Of a stretch of 64,000 nucleotides of DNA, positions 18,335-27,587 are shown in pieces. A program made the translations under genes and the position numbers. Origin of the DNA: Trinickia diaoshuihuensis (GTDB lineage: Bacteria > Pseudomonadota > Gammaproteobacteria > Burkholderiales > Burkholderiaceae). The first letter of the stretch is position 1; each line of letters opens with the position of its first letter. Below the pieces are notes generated by a model that did not search any database, was not told the DNA's origin, and worked only from the letters and a program-made list of their open reading frames with translations. The stretch is taken from the NCBI RefSeq assembly GCF_003390925.1, contig NZ_QUBS01000010.1, positions 17,592 through 81,591 on the forward strand, read 5' to 3'.

Positions 18335-19666
18335 TCAGATCGTCTCCGTATTGTTGGCGATCGCTCGTGTCCGGCCGGTGCGGCCGTTGCGCGTAAGCAG
18401 CAGCAGCGTCGCGACGCTCACGAGCGTGAGGATGGCGAGCGGCATGAGCGCCAGCGAATAGCTGCCCGTCGCACTTTTCACCCAGCCGTACACGTTCACC
18501 ATCAGGCCGCCGCCGAGCAAATTCGCGATCGCGTTGACCGTCGCCAGTCCGGCGGCGACCGTACCGTTCGACAGCATGTCGGTGGCGAGCGTCCAGAACG
18601 GTCCCTTGAACGCGTACGCACCCACCAGCACCGCGCACAGCATGCAGACGGTCGGTGCCAGCGAACCTGTCAACGACGTCGAGAACAGCCCCACGCCGAT
18701 CAAAAGCATCGGTAGGACCGTATGCCACCGATGTTCGCCGCGACGATCGGAACGGCGCCCCCAGTAGATCATCACCACGGATGCGAGCGCATACGGAATG
18801 GAGTTGAGCAGTCCAGTCTGCATCACCGTCAGCCCGTACGACTTCAGCAGCTGCGGTTGCCACACCGACAACGTGCTCCCCGCCGCGGACGCGCACGTAT
18901 CGACGAGCGCAAGGCACAGCACATAGCGATTGCGAAAGAGTTTCGTAACCGGCATCGCCGCAACCTTCTTCGGCGCCTTGTCTTCCGATGCCAGCGCGCC
19001 GAGCAGCCATTTGCGCTCATCGTCCGTGAGCCACGTCGCGTCGGACGGCTTATCGGTCAGCATGAATAGACACGCGAGGCCGAGCAGGACGGTCGGCAGG
19101 CCTTCGAGAATGAACAGCCAGTGCCAGCCACGCAGGCCCGCGATGCCGTCCATCTGCAACAGCAGCGCCGAGATCGGCGATCCGATGAAACTGGCGGCAG
19201 GGATCGACACCATGAAGGTCGCCACGGCATGTGCGCGATATTTCTTCGGCACCCAGTACGATAGATAAAGCAGCACGCCCGGGGCGAAACCCGCCTCCGC
19301 CGCGCCGAGCAGAAAACGCAGCGCGTAAAAAGTCGCAGCGCTCTGCACCAGCGCCGTACAGGCGGATACGATGCCCCAGGTGATCATGATTCGCGCGAGC
19401 CAGCGCCGCGCACCGTACTTTTCGAGCGCAATATTGCTCGGCACTTCGCAGATGAAATACGACACGAAAAAGAGACTCGCGCCGAAGCCGAACACCTTCG
19501 CCGACATGCCGAGATCGTGATTCATCTGCAACGACGCCATGCCGACGTTGCCGCGGTCGATAAACGCCATCAGATAGCAGACCATCAGAAACGGCAGCAA
19601 TCGCCAAGTCACCTTACGTATCGTTCGACGCTGAAGCATCGCGTCGGTGGTCAGTCCCACTTCCAT
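18335..19666 (-). CDS. MFS transporter, anion:cation symporter (ACS) family
   Basis: This 443-aa permease has twelve predicted transmembrane helices. The ACS-family signature DRGNVGMASLQM follows helix 1, and the CEVPSNIALEKYGARRW segment and G-rich helix 5 are typical. ACS members import organic anions such as hexuronates, tartrate, phthalate or hydroxyphenylacetate with protons. The start at 19666 is supported by AGGAG 7 bp upstream; an alternative ATG lies at 19702. It is translationally linked to the Tat-exported lactonase, suggesting uptake of the lactonase product. Confidence 0.9.
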   Translation of the reverse strand: MEVGLTTDAMLQRRTIRKVTWRLLPFLMVCYLMAFIDRGNVGMASLQMNHDLGMSAKVFGFGASLFFVSYFICEVPSNIALEKYGARRWLARIMITWGIVSACTALVQSAATFYALRFLLGAAEAGFAPGVLLYLSYWVPKKYRAHAVATFMVSIPAASFIGSPISALLLQMDGIAGLRGWHWLFILEGLPTVLLGLACLFMLTDKPSDATWLTDDERKWLLGALASEDKAPKKVAAMPVTKLFRNRYVLCLALVDTCASAAGSTLSVWQPQLLKSYGLTVMQTGLLNSIPYALASVVMIYWGRRSDRRGEHRWHTVLPMLLIGVGLFSTSLTGSLAPTVCMLCAVLVGAYAFKGPFWTLATDMLSNGTVAAGLATVNAIANLLGGGLMVNVYGWVKSATGSYSLALMPLAILTLVSVATLLLLTRNGRTGRTRAIANNTETI

Positions 19667-19762
19667 GCCAATCTCCTGGTTCTCAGGCGCCGAGGCGCTC
19701 ATTTCTTAATGTTTGCGGCAGCGCGAGGACCGCTGCGAACCCACCGTTGAGAAGCGGGCAAA

Positions 19763-21052
19763 TCATGAAAGCGCTTTGCCGCGCGTTTCCGGCGCGAAAA
19801 GTACGACGATGGCGGCAGCCACGAACGCAAGGAGCGTGGTCGACAGTCCGAGCACAAACCCGCCCGACGTCGATGCCAGCGCACCGATGATCAAGGGCGC
19901 GATGAAACCACCGAGGCGACCGCCGTTGTATGCAAGCCCCATGAAGAAGCCGCGCGACGCCGTATTGCCGATGATCTCCGCAAGGAAAGGTCCCGCACCC
20001 GCGAAGATTCCGTTGACGCTGAACCCTGTGAAAAAGATCGCGATCATCAGCAGCACCGTATTCGCCGAGAGGATGTAGACCAATACGGCCGATGCGCCGA
20101 CCAGCAGATAAGCGATAAACATCGGCCGCCGCCCGATCCGGTCGACCAGTGCGGAAAACAGCAAAAAGCCGGTGATCGCGCCGAACTGCAGCGACAGCAC
20201 GAACTTCAAGCTATGGACAAAATCGAGGTGCTTGACTGCGACGAGAAAGGTCGGTGTCCACGTGAACACGCCCCAGTACAGGTATTGCAGGAAAAAGATG
20301 AAGGCGAACGCCGTGAAGAGACCGCGCACGTTCAGCTTTCGATCGCCAGACCCGGTCGCCTCTTGCCCAGCGCGCTGCGCCTCCGCGCGGCGTGCAAGCC
20401 AGATCGGCGATTCGGGCGTCTTGCGAGCGACCCAGAACAATACGAAAAACGGCAGCGCGCCGATCAGGAACAGCAGACGCCACCCGTTGCCCGCCAAACC
20501 ACCGTTCACGTCACTGACGATGCCCGCAACGATGATCGCGAGAATCGCGCCGATCGGTAACCCCATCTGCATTAGCGCGCCGCCCTTGCCACGACGGTCG
20601 GCGTGCCAGGTCTCGGCGATCAGGGCAGCGCCCGCGGTCCACGTGCCGCCCATGCCGAGCGCACCGCAAAAACGCAGCACCGCGAACGTGTGCTCGTTCG
20701 GCGCAAACGCAAGCAGCCCGGAAAATAGCGAATAGATACCTATGCACAGCAACGCCGTACGCACGCGGCCGATGCGGTCCGACACATAGCCGAACAGGAT
20801 CCCGCCCAGAATCTGGCCGGCCGCCGTGATGCTGGTGAAAAGGCCCAGTTGTGCCTTCGAAAGACCGAATTGAACGGCAAGCGTGGGTAGCAGCAGCGAC
20901 AGCAGGAACGAATCGTAGCTCTCGAACGTCCAGCCGAGGCCGGCCAGCGTCAGTGAACGCCGTTCGGTGTTTGTGATGTCCCGATAGCGGCTACCGTCGC
21001 TCTGTTGTGCTTCGGTTCGAACGGCCGGGAACAGGCCTGCATTCGTCTTCAT
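19763..21052 (-). CDS. MFS transporter, aromatic acid/sugar-acid type
   Basis: This 429-aa twelve-helix permease resembles the AAHS/metabolite:H+ symporters. It carries the loop 2-3 motif GYVSDRIGRVRT and a second copy LVDRIGRRPMF in loop 8-9, and a TFESYDSFLLSLLLP first helix. The ATG at 21052 overlaps the stop of the amidohydrolase gene (TGATG), so it is translated together with it. Substrates in the family are aromatic or sugar-derived carboxylates. The presence of a second MFS permease 96 bp downstream suggests two related substrates or two forms (lactone and acid). Confidence 0.9.
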   Translation of the reverse strand: MKTNAGLFPAVRTEAQQSDGSRYRDITNTERRSLTLAGLGWTFESYDSFLLSLLLPTLAVQFGLSKAQLGLFTSITAAGQILGGILFGYVSDRIGRVRTALLCIGIYSLFSGLLAFAPNEHTFAVLRFCGALGMGGTWTAGAALIAETWHADRRGKGGALMQMGLPIGAILAIIVAGIVSDVNGGLAGNGWRLLFLIGALPFFVLFWVARKTPESPIWLARRAEAQRAGQEATGSGDRKLNVRGLFTAFAFIFFLQYLYWGVFTWTPTFLVAVKHLDFVHSLKFVLSLQFGAITGFLLFSALVDRIGRRPMFIAYLLVGASAVLVYILSANTVLLMIAIFFTGFSVNGIFAGAGPFLAEIIGNTASRGFFMGLAYNGGRLGGFIAPLIIGALASTSGGFVLGLSTTLLAFVAAAIVVLFAPETRGKALS

Positions 21053-22095
21053 CAGTCGTCTCCGGATAATTGAAGGCGATACGTCCCTGCGGCCGTGCGG
21101 CTGAACAGCGCCGCCTTCTCGTCTGCCGACAGCGCGTGCGCCAGTCGTTTGAATGCGTTCCACAGCACGTGATAGCTGAACGCGCCTTTGTCGACGGGGA
21201 AATTGCTTTCGAACATGCAGCGATCGACGCCGAACAGGTCGATGCAGGTTTCGAAATACGGACGCCACGCCGCGGCGAGCTGCTCCGACGACGGCGGCCG
21301 TTCCTGCGAGGCGAAGTCGAAGCCGAACACGGTCATCCCCGCGCCGCCGAGCTTCATCCGTGTGTTCGGCAACGAGGCGAGCTTGCGCAACTTCGCCGCC
21401 CATTCGGTCAGCGCGACATCGCGTTGCGCCGCATGTGGGCCGACACCCACTGGGCCGCCGAAATGATCGACGACGATCGTCACCGCCGGGGCGGCCCGTG
21501 CAAGTTCGTACAACGCGTCGAGTTGCGTGTGATATACCCACGCGTCGAGCGACAGGCCATAGCGTCCGAGGATACGCACGCCGTGCACGAACGCCGCATT
21601 CGACATGCGATCGCGCGGCGGCGTCACCGGACTCGAACTCACCGCCGCATCCTCATGCCACGCGAGCGGATTGCGAATACCGCGCAGCCGCCCGCCTGAT
21701 ACCTCGAGCATCGCTTCGAGCACGGGCTCGACTTCGCCCGCGAGCGACAGGTCCGCCCCGCCGACGATCGCAGCGCACCCGAGTGTCGGGCCGTACGCGC
21801 CGCTCGCGAACATCGCCGCAATGCCGTTGGCGAATTCGACTTCTCCGACCGGCTTCATCGCCTCCGGCCCCGCCGACCGCATCATCGAGCGACACTGAAC
21901 GTAGACCGTTGAGACGATTCGATGACCGCTCGCGAGATCGTCACGAAATTCGTGGGTCAGATAGCGGCCCGATTGACGGTCCCATAGATGATGATGCGCA
22001 TCGACGATCGGCAGATCCGGCTCGAGAATCGCTTCCTCATGCGATGCGAGCCAGTCCGGTCGGACCGGAAGATGGGGCGCGTGGACGATTTGCAC
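21052..22095 (-). CDS. Amidohydrolase, L-fuconolactonase-like (TIM-barrel lactonase)
   Basis: This is a 347-aa cytosolic TIM-barrel hydrolase of the amidohydrolase-2 family. It shows the HxH-type motif VDAHHHLWDRQSGRYLTHEF near the N-terminus, TIVVDHFGGP in the middle and the MFESNFPVDKGAF motif that carries the active-site Asp. Relatives hydrolyse L-fucono- or L-rhamnono-lactones or pyrone lactones. I use a GTG start at 22095 because an upstream in-frame ATG would overlap the porin gene by 65 bp; the ribosome site at the GTG is weak. It lies 13 bp downstream of the porin gene and overlaps the next MFS gene. Confidence 0.85.
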   Translation of the reverse strand: MQIVHAPHLPVRPDWLASHEEAILEPDLPIVDAHHHLWDRQSGRYLTHEFRDDLASGHRIVSTVYVQCRSMMRSAGPEAMKPVGEVEFANGIAAMFASGAYGPTLGCAAIVGGADLSLAGEVEPVLEAMLEVSGGRLRGIRNPLAWHEDAAVSSSPVTPPRDRMSNAAFVHGVRILGRYGLSLDAWVYHTQLDALYELARAAPAVTIVVDHFGGPVGVGPHAAQRDVALTEWAAKLRKLASLPNTRMKLGGAGMTVFGFDFASQERPPSSEQLAAAWRPYFETCIDLFGVDRCMFESNFPVDKGAFSYHVLWNAFKRLAHALSADEKAALFSRTAAGTYRLQLSGDD

Positions 22096-22108
22096 GGCGT
22101 GGTCCGCG

Positions 22109-23254
22109 TCAGAATTTCGAGCGCATGCCGAGCGTGACGCCGGTCTGGTCGTAGCCAGGTGCGACCGTGCCATAACCGTTCACGCCGAGCGCCGAATTGC
22201 CTTTGTTACGCGCAAAACCCGCGACCGCATAAAGATCGGTGCGCTTGGACAACGCGTAATCGGCCAGCAGTACCGCGAGCCACGGATCGGCATTGCTGCC
22301 GTGCACGTCCTGGTAGTACGCCGAAGCGGTCAGCGAGAACGCCGGCGTCACACTGTACTGAGCGCCAGCGTAGTACAGGTTCGCGGTGCTCGCTTGACCG
22401 CCCGGCACGACGATCGGATTGACCGGCTGGAACGTGTTGACATCGCGCAGCCAGCGATAGCCCGCGAAACCCTTCACCGGGCCGAGGATGTATGTGGCGG
22501 CAGCGTACGCACGCCGCTCGGTGGCCGTGTTGGTCGCGACCGTGTTGCTGTTGCGCTGCTCGTAGACCACGGTCGCGGCGAACGGCCCGGTCGCGTAAGT
22601 CAGTGCGCCGCTGAAGAAACGGCCCGTGAGTTGCGCGCCCGGCACCTCGCTGCCGTAGCCCGCGTCGTAACGCGTGCTGTACATGGCCGCCGCCGTCACC
22701 GGACCGAACGCGCCGACGTATTTCATCGAACTGTCGATCCGCGCGGCCATCGCGTAGTCCACGGAGAGGATCGAATAGCGCGATGAGGTACCCATCGGAT
22801 CGAACGGCACGGAGGCATCGTAAAGCAGCGCGTTCTGGCGGCCGAACGTGAGTTGCTGGCCGTTGTAGTTGAGGCCGACCCACGCCTGGCGGCCGAACAA
22901 CCGCTGCGTGGTCGCCGCGTTCGCGCCGAGGCCTTTGGTACCTTGCGCGGTCGTGCCGTCGTTGATGTTGAAACCGTCTTCGAGATTGAAGATCGCCTTG
23001 AGCCCGCCGCCGAGGTCTTCGTTGCCGCGCATGCCCCAGCGCGAGCCCGACAAGTTGCCGGACACTTCGCGGGTCTGGCCGCCACCGGCCGTCGTGTTGT
23101 CGATGTGTTCGATGCCGACATCGACTATGCCGTACAACGTGACGGTGCTTTGTGCGTGCGCCGAACCGGCGGCGAGACTAGCGCCAGCCACCGCTGCGCC
23201 AAACAACGCGCCGCGGGAAAGCACTTTCTTGTTGGTGCGGATCTTCAACGACAT
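22109..23254 (-). CDS. Outer-membrane porin (Burkholderia/Neisseria general porin family)
   Basis: This 381-aa protein has a signal peptide ending SAHA, followed by QSTVTLYGIVDVGIEH, the characteristic first beta-strand of beta-proteobacterial porins. Sixteen amphipathic strands are likely, with the L3 region GRQNALLYDA... and a C-terminal GVTLGMRSKF ending in the Phe required for outer-membrane assembly. A GGAGA ribosome site precedes the ATG. Its location between transporter and lactonase genes suggests a porin dedicated to the substrate of the cluster. Confidence 0.95.
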   Translation of the reverse strand: MSLKIRTNKKVLSRGALFGAAVAGASLAAGSAHAQSTVTLYGIVDVGIEHIDNTTAGGGQTREVSGNLSGSRWGMRGNEDLGGGLKAIFNLEDGFNINDGTTAQGTKGLGANAATTQRLFGRQAWVGLNYNGQQLTFGRQNALLYDASVPFDPMGTSSRYSILSVDYAMAARIDSSMKYVGAFGPVTAAAMYSTRYDAGYGSEVPGAQLTGRFFSGALTYATGPFAATVVYEQRNSNTVATNTATERRAYAAATYILGPVKGFAGYRWLRDVNTFQPVNPIVVPGGQASTANLYYAGAQYSVTPAFSLTASAYYQDVHGSNADPWLAVLLADYALSKRTDLYAVAGFARNKGNSALGVNGYGTVAPGYDQTGVTLGMRSKF

Positions 23255-23312
23255 GGAGTCTCCAAAAGCATTTGAGTTATCGATTTATAGGAATGGCACG
23301 ACCGGATAATGC

Positions 23313-24734
23313 TTATCTGCTGGCTGGTAATGCGTCCGGCGCGACGGTCGGTTCACCCACGTCGGCGCCCGGATCGCCGAGCCATACGGTGACCAGCGCG
23401 CCGGCCAGCAGGATCGCGGCGATCGCCATCAGCGGCCACGTGAACCCGCCGGACATCTGCTTGAGCGCGCCGATCATCGACGGTCCAACGAAGCCGCCGA
23501 GATTGCCGACCGACACGATCAACGCGAGGCCGCCCGCCGCGGCCCGGCCGGTCAGGAAACCGGAGGGGATCGCCCAGTAGGTCGCCTGAAACGCGAGGAT
23601 GCCGCTCACCGTGAAGCACAGTGCGATCAGCTTCAGTACCGGCGCGTCGGTAAAGCCGGACACGCACAGTGCGACTGCCGCGACGACCAGCGCACCCGAT
23701 ACGTGGGGAATGCAGTTCGCCGAGCGGCGCGCAAGCTTCGCCCATAACAGCATCACGACCGCGCCGATCGCATAAGGGATGGCGGTCAGCCATCCGACCG
23801 TCGTATGACCCACGCCGAACTGCTTGATGATCTGCGGCATCCACATGCCGACGCCGATCGACCCGACGATTCCGCAAAAATTGATCAGGGCGAGCACGAA
23901 CACGCGCCAGTTGGTGAAAGCGTCCTTCAGCCTGTTGCCGTGCTTCGCGCCGATGTCGCCCTGCTCGAGCTCGAGGCGCCGCTCCAGCGAGCGCTTCTCG
24001 TCGCTGCTGAGCCAGACAGCTTTCGACGGACGATCGGACATCACGAAAAGACATGCAACGCCGAGCAGCACCGCGGGCAGCCCTTCCATCATCAGGAGCC
24101 ACTGCCAGCTGCGCAGACCGTAAAGACCACCGAGTTGCAGCAGCGCGCCGGAGATAGGCGAGCCGATCATGTTGGCGACCGGAATGCCGACGAGGAACGC
24201 CGCAGTCACTTTCGCGCGCCATTTGCCGGGAAACCAGTGCGTGAAATACAGATAGATGCCGGGGGTGAAACCCGCTTCGGCGAGACCGAGCAGAAAGCGC
24301 GCCGCCGCGAAGCTTTTCGGTCCGACGACGAACGCCGTCCCCATCGAAAAAATGCCCCACGTGATCATGATCCGCGCGATCCAGATGCGCGCGCCGACCT
24401 TCTGCATGATCAGATTGCTCGGGATCTCGAAGACGAAATAACCGATGAAAAAGAGCCCGGCGCCAAGACCAAACTGTTCGGCGGTCAAGCCGAGATCCTT
24501 GTTCATCGTCAGCGCGGCAAAGCCGACGTTGGTGCGATCGAGATAGCTGATGACGTAGCACGCGAAAATGAACGGCAGAATTCGGCGGAACGCTTTCGCT
24601 AGCGTGCGTTCGCTCGCCGCGTATTCGGCGTCGGACATCGCATGCGCCGACGACGCGCCCGCTCCGTAGGCACCGTTGCCGTTCCGCGACGGCTGTGCGT
24701 GCTGCGTCGCACGCAATGCCGGATTGCTTTCCAT
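23313..24734 (-). CDS. MFS transporter, ACS family
   Basis: This 473-aa twelve-helix permease carries the ACS signature DRTNVGFAALTM after helix 1 and the FEIPSNLIMQKVGARIW segment. It is a close structural match to the other ACS permease in this cluster, so the two are probably paralogues. A long hydrophilic N-terminal tail (about 45 residues) precedes the first helix. The ATG at 24734 has a strong GGAGGAG upstream. It lies 58 bp upstream of the porin gene and 86 bp downstream of the SMP-30 gene, in the same direction. Confidence 0.92.
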   Translation of the reverse strand: MESNPALRATQHAQPSRNGNGAYGAGASSAHAMSDAEYAASERTLAKAFRRILPFIFACYVISYLDRTNVGFAALTMNKDLGLTAEQFGLGAGLFFIGYFVFEIPSNLIMQKVGARIWIARIMITWGIFSMGTAFVVGPKSFAAARFLLGLAEAGFTPGIYLYFTHWFPGKWRAKVTAAFLVGIPVANMIGSPISGALLQLGGLYGLRSWQWLLMMEGLPAVLLGVACLFVMSDRPSKAVWLSSDEKRSLERRLELEQGDIGAKHGNRLKDAFTNWRVFVLALINFCGIVGSIGVGMWMPQIIKQFGVGHTTVGWLTAIPYAIGAVVMLLWAKLARRSANCIPHVSGALVVAAVALCVSGFTDAPVLKLIALCFTVSGILAFQATYWAIPSGFLTGRAAAGGLALIVSVGNLGGFVGPSMIGALKQMSGGFTWPLMAIAAILLAGALVTVWLGDPGADVGEPTVAPDALPASR

Positions 24735-24820
24735 GTTTGCTCCTCCACGGCGCTCTGCGGCGCGATGTATCAGTGACGTCTTCGGCGAGCCTCTTCCGGC
24801 CCGCTCTTATCGTTTGCTGC

Positions 24821-25744
24821 TCAAGTCTTCGCGCGATGCGGCAACGGGCCCGCGACTTTCATCCGCGCCTTCAGCACGGACCCGGATACGGACTCGGTCA
24901 TGTAAAGGGTTTTCATGTCGTCGCCGCCGAAGCACAGATTGGTCAGCGACGTGCCCGCAGAATTGATCAATACCTCGACCGGTTCCGCGCGATGGTTGAG
25001 CACCCACACGCGGCCGAGCCCGGGATTCGCGACGAGGATCCTGCCTTCGCAGTCGACCGTCAGGCCATCGGGACCGCTCGGTCCATACGAGGTGAAGAAC
25101 TGCCCTACCTTGCTCACCGATCCGTCCGCCTGCAACGGCACGCGCCATACGCAGTTGCCGCGCGTCATCCCGACGAACAGCACCTTCTCGTCCGGCGACA
25201 GCACGAGGCCATTCGGGCTCGGGCAATTGCCGAGCAGCATGTCGAGCCTGCCATCCGGTGCGAGGCGATAGACTCGTCCGCTCGGGTCGTGCAGACCCGA
25301 TTGGCCTTGATCCGTGAAATACAGGTTGCCGCGTGAATCGAAGGTGAGATCGTTGACGCCGCGAAAGCGCTCGGAATTGCGGCGCTCCAGGAACGGCTTC
25401 ACGACACCGCGTTCGATCTCGAGCAGCATGAGACCGTTGCGATAGTCCGTAATCAGCAGATGCGCGTCGTCATAGCGTTTCATGCCGTTGGGCTCGCCGT
25501 CGTACTGCGCGACGAGTTCCCATTCGCCGTTCGTCGAGATGCGGAAGATGCGGCCGTGCGGGATGTCGGTGACGAACAGATACCCCGCCGGATCCCATAC
25601 CGGCCCTTCGAGAAACGAATCGGTCGGCAGACCGCCGCGATTCGCTCGCGCCCAATCGGTCTGCACGCCGGGCTTGCGCCAGCGCTCGGGCATGCGCGTG
25701 AACACGTCGGCTTCGCGCACTTCAGGCTGGATGAGGAAAAACAT
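24821..25744 (-). CDS. SMP-30/gluconolactonase family lactonase
   Basis: This 307-aa six-bladed beta-propeller of the SMP-30 family hydrolyses sugar or other lactones using a divalent metal. Metal-binding residues are visible: Glu in FLEGPVWDP, Asn in GVNDLTFDS, Asn in SPNGLVLS and Asp in GPDGLTVD. It has no signal peptide and is probably cytosolic. It is preceded by the hydroxyacid dehydrogenase gene (27-bp gap), suggesting consecutive steps: lactone opening to a hydroxyacid, then redox chemistry. The exact lactone is unknown. Confidence 0.92.
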   Translation of the reverse strand: MFFLIQPEVREADVFTRMPERWRKPGVQTDWARANRGGLPTDSFLEGPVWDPAGYLFVTDIPHGRIFRISTNGEWELVAQYDGEPNGMKRYDDAHLLITDYRNGLMLLEIERGVVKPFLERRNSERFRGVNDLTFDSRGNLYFTDQGQSGLHDPSGRVYRLAPDGRLDMLLGNCPSPNGLVLSPDEKVLFVGMTRGNCVWRVPLQADGSVSKVGQFFTSYGPSGPDGLTVDCEGRILVANPGLGRVWVLNHRAEPVEVLINSAGTSLTNLCFGGDDMKTLYMTESVSGSVLKARMKVAGPLPHRAKT

Positions 25745-25771
25745 GATCGTATCCTCGGTGTCGTGCGTTCG

Positions 25772-26719
25772 TCAGACGCCGCTGCCTGCGTGCGCTTCGA
25801 GCACGGCCAGCACGTTGGCCGCCGCGGCCGTGCCCATGGCCACGTATGCCGCATCGCTGACGCCGCCGATATGCGGTGACAGGATAACGTTGCCGATGCC
25901 GTCGAATGGATGCGGATGCGGCTTCGGCTCGACCGCAAAGCTGTCGAGACCCGCGGCGCGGAGCTCCCCGCTCGAGAGCGCGTCTACGAGCGCGTTTTCG
26001 TCGATCAGGCCGCCGCGTGCCGTGTTCACCAGAATCGCGCCACGCTTGATGCGCGCAAGCGCGGCGGCGTCGATCATGTTGCGGTTCTCGTCGGTGAGCG
26101 GACAGTGCAGCGAAACGACGTCGGACGCCGCGTACAGATCGTCGAGCGCGACGAGTTTCACGCCAGCCGGCGCTTCCTTTGCATACGGATCGAAGGCGAT
26201 CACGTTCATGCCGAACGCGATGCCGGCGGCCGCGACGCGACGACCGATCGAACCGAGACCGACGAGGCCGAGCGTGCGGCCGTTCAGCTCGATCGACTTG
26301 TGCGTCGACTTGTCCCAATGGCCCGCGCGCATGCGGGCGTCGAGTTGCGGCACCGCTTTCGCGCAGGCGAGGATTAGCGCCCACGCGTGCTCTGCCACGG
26401 CCGGCGCGTTCGCGCCGACCGCCGCGCGCACCGCGATCCCTCGCGCAACCGCTGCCGCCTGATCAATTACGTCGATGCCGCTGCCGTGCTTGGAGATCAC
26501 CTGGAGGTTTTCCGCCGCGTCCATGATGCGCGCGTTGATCTTGCCGTAGCGCACGATGATCGCGACCGGCTTGTGGCGCATGCACAGTGCGACGATATCG
26601 TCTTCTCCCGGCTGCTTGCCGGCGAATACGACTTCGAACCCCGACAGCATCGCAAGCGCCTCGGGCGCGAGATCGGCGGCGGTGACGAGCACCACGGGTT
26701 TGTTCGCGACGCCCTGCAT
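25772..26719 (-). CDS. D-isomer-specific 2-hydroxyacid dehydrogenase (NAD-dependent)
   Basis: This 315-aa enzyme of the SerA/LdhA superfamily interconverts a 2-oxoacid and a D-2-hydroxyacid. The NAD fold motif GLGSIGRRVAAAG is present near residue 145. The catalytic triad is recognisable as Arg in NTARGGLIDE, Glu in DSFAVEP and His in SPHIGG. The ATG at 26719 overlaps the stop of the RraA-like gene (TGATG), excluding a longer upstream frame. Coupling to an aldolase-like gene suggests that it reduces or oxidises the intermediate before or after cleavage. Confidence 0.93.
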   Translation of the reverse strand: MQGVANKPVVLVTAADLAPEALAMLSGFEVVFAGKQPGEDDIVALCMRHKPVAIIVRYGKINARIMDAAENLQVISKHGSGIDVIDQAAAVARGIAVRAAVGANAPAVAEHAWALILACAKAVPQLDARMRAGHWDKSTHKSIELNGRTLGLVGLGSIGRRVAAAGIAFGMNVIAFDPYAKEAPAGVKLVALDDLYAASDVVSLHCPLTDENRNMIDAAALARIKRGAILVNTARGGLIDENALVDALSSGELRAAGLDSFAVEPKPHPHPFDGIGNVILSPHIGGVSDAAYVAMGTAAAANVLAVLEAHAGSGV

Positions 26720-27417
26720 CACAGCGCCTCCCCTTCGGCCAACATACCGGCGGCACGCAGTTCTTTTTCGACCCACGTGGGACGCAACTCGCCTCTCGCG
26801 ATACCGGCGATGCGCGCGGTTTCGCCCGCGAGCTTCTTCGCCGCGAGATCGATAATACGTGCGACGTCGGCGCGCGGAATCACGACCACGCCGTCTGCGT
26901 CGCCGACGACCAGATCGCCGGGATTGACAGTCGCGCCGCCAACCGACACCGGGAAATTGACGCGACCCGCGACACTCTTGGTCGGACCGCACGGATTCGT
27001 GCCCACCGAAAACACCGGGAAGTCCCACGTCGCCAGTTCGTGCGAATCGCGCACGGCGGCGTCGATGACGAAGCCCGCGAAACCGCTTGCTCGCGCTTGC
27101 GCCGCCATGATTTCGCCGATCAGCGCGCAGCTCTGGTCGCCCTTGCCGTCAACCACGATGACGTCGCCGGGCTTCGCGATGGCGAGTGCGGCATGGATCG
27201 CGAGGTTGTCGCCGGGGCGCACTTCGACAGTGACCGCCGGTCCCGCGACCTTCATGGCCGGTGACAACGCTTTCACGCGACCGTTGATCGTGCCCCGCCG
27301 ACCGGCGACGTCGGCCAGGATCGCCGCCTGAAATTTGCCGGCGGCGGAGACGAGTTCGGGCGATACGCGCTCGATGTCTCGATTGATGGAAGTATGTCCT
27401 GGGGGAATCGTGCTCAT
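26719..27417 (-). CDS. RraA-family protein, probable HMG/CHA-type aldolase
   Basis: This 232-aa protein belongs to the RraA/'dimethylmenaquinone methyltransferase' family, whose catalytic members are 4-hydroxy-4-methyl-2-oxoglutarate or 4-carboxy-4-hydroxy-2-oxoadipate aldolases making pyruvate. The Arg-Asp pair in DAAVRDSHEL, the GGATVNPGDLVVGDADGVV stretch and the G-x-x-x-x loop around VVDGKGDQ support an active site rather than the RNase-E-inhibitor role. It is the first gene of the leftward operon, divergent from an IclR regulator. GAGG precedes the ATG. It is probably the cleavage step of the pathway. Confidence 0.87.
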   Translation of the reverse strand: MSTIPPGHTSINRDIERVSPELVSAAGKFQAAILADVAGRRGTINGRVKALSPAMKVAGPAVTVEVRPGDNLAIHAALAIAKPGDVIVVDGKGDQSCALIGEIMAAQARASGFAGFVIDAAVRDSHELATWDFPVFSVGTNPCGPTKSVAGRVNFPVSVGGATVNPGDLVVGDADGVVVIPRADVARIIDLAAKKLAGETARIAGIARGELRPTWVEKELRAAGMLAEGEAL

Positions 27418-27442
27418 GAAAGCGGCCTCACATAGTGTGTTG

Positions 27443-27555
27443 TACTGTGTGCAATGATGCTGTACATCATGAAACGACTATACCGCTCGTGTTTTGGCGG
27501 AGACCATCGGCGTTTACCCTTTTACCATGTGCAACTGCGTTTTACTGTGTACAAT
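27443..27555. promoter_or_regulatory. Paired dyads 100 bp apart in the IclR/RraA intergenic region
   Basis: The 13-mer TACTGTGTRCAAT occurs at 27443-27455 and again at 27543-27555, exactly 100 bp apart, one near each divergent start codon. Read on the other strand each is an imperfect palindrome of the form TTGYAC-ACA-GTAMAA. A perfect ATGATG-N5-CATCAT dyad lies at 27453-27469, overlapping the left copy. These are good candidates for IclR-type operators controlling both directions. Confidence 0.5.
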
Positions 27556-27587
27556 CCTTAATCACGCAGTGACCGGAGATCAAGACG

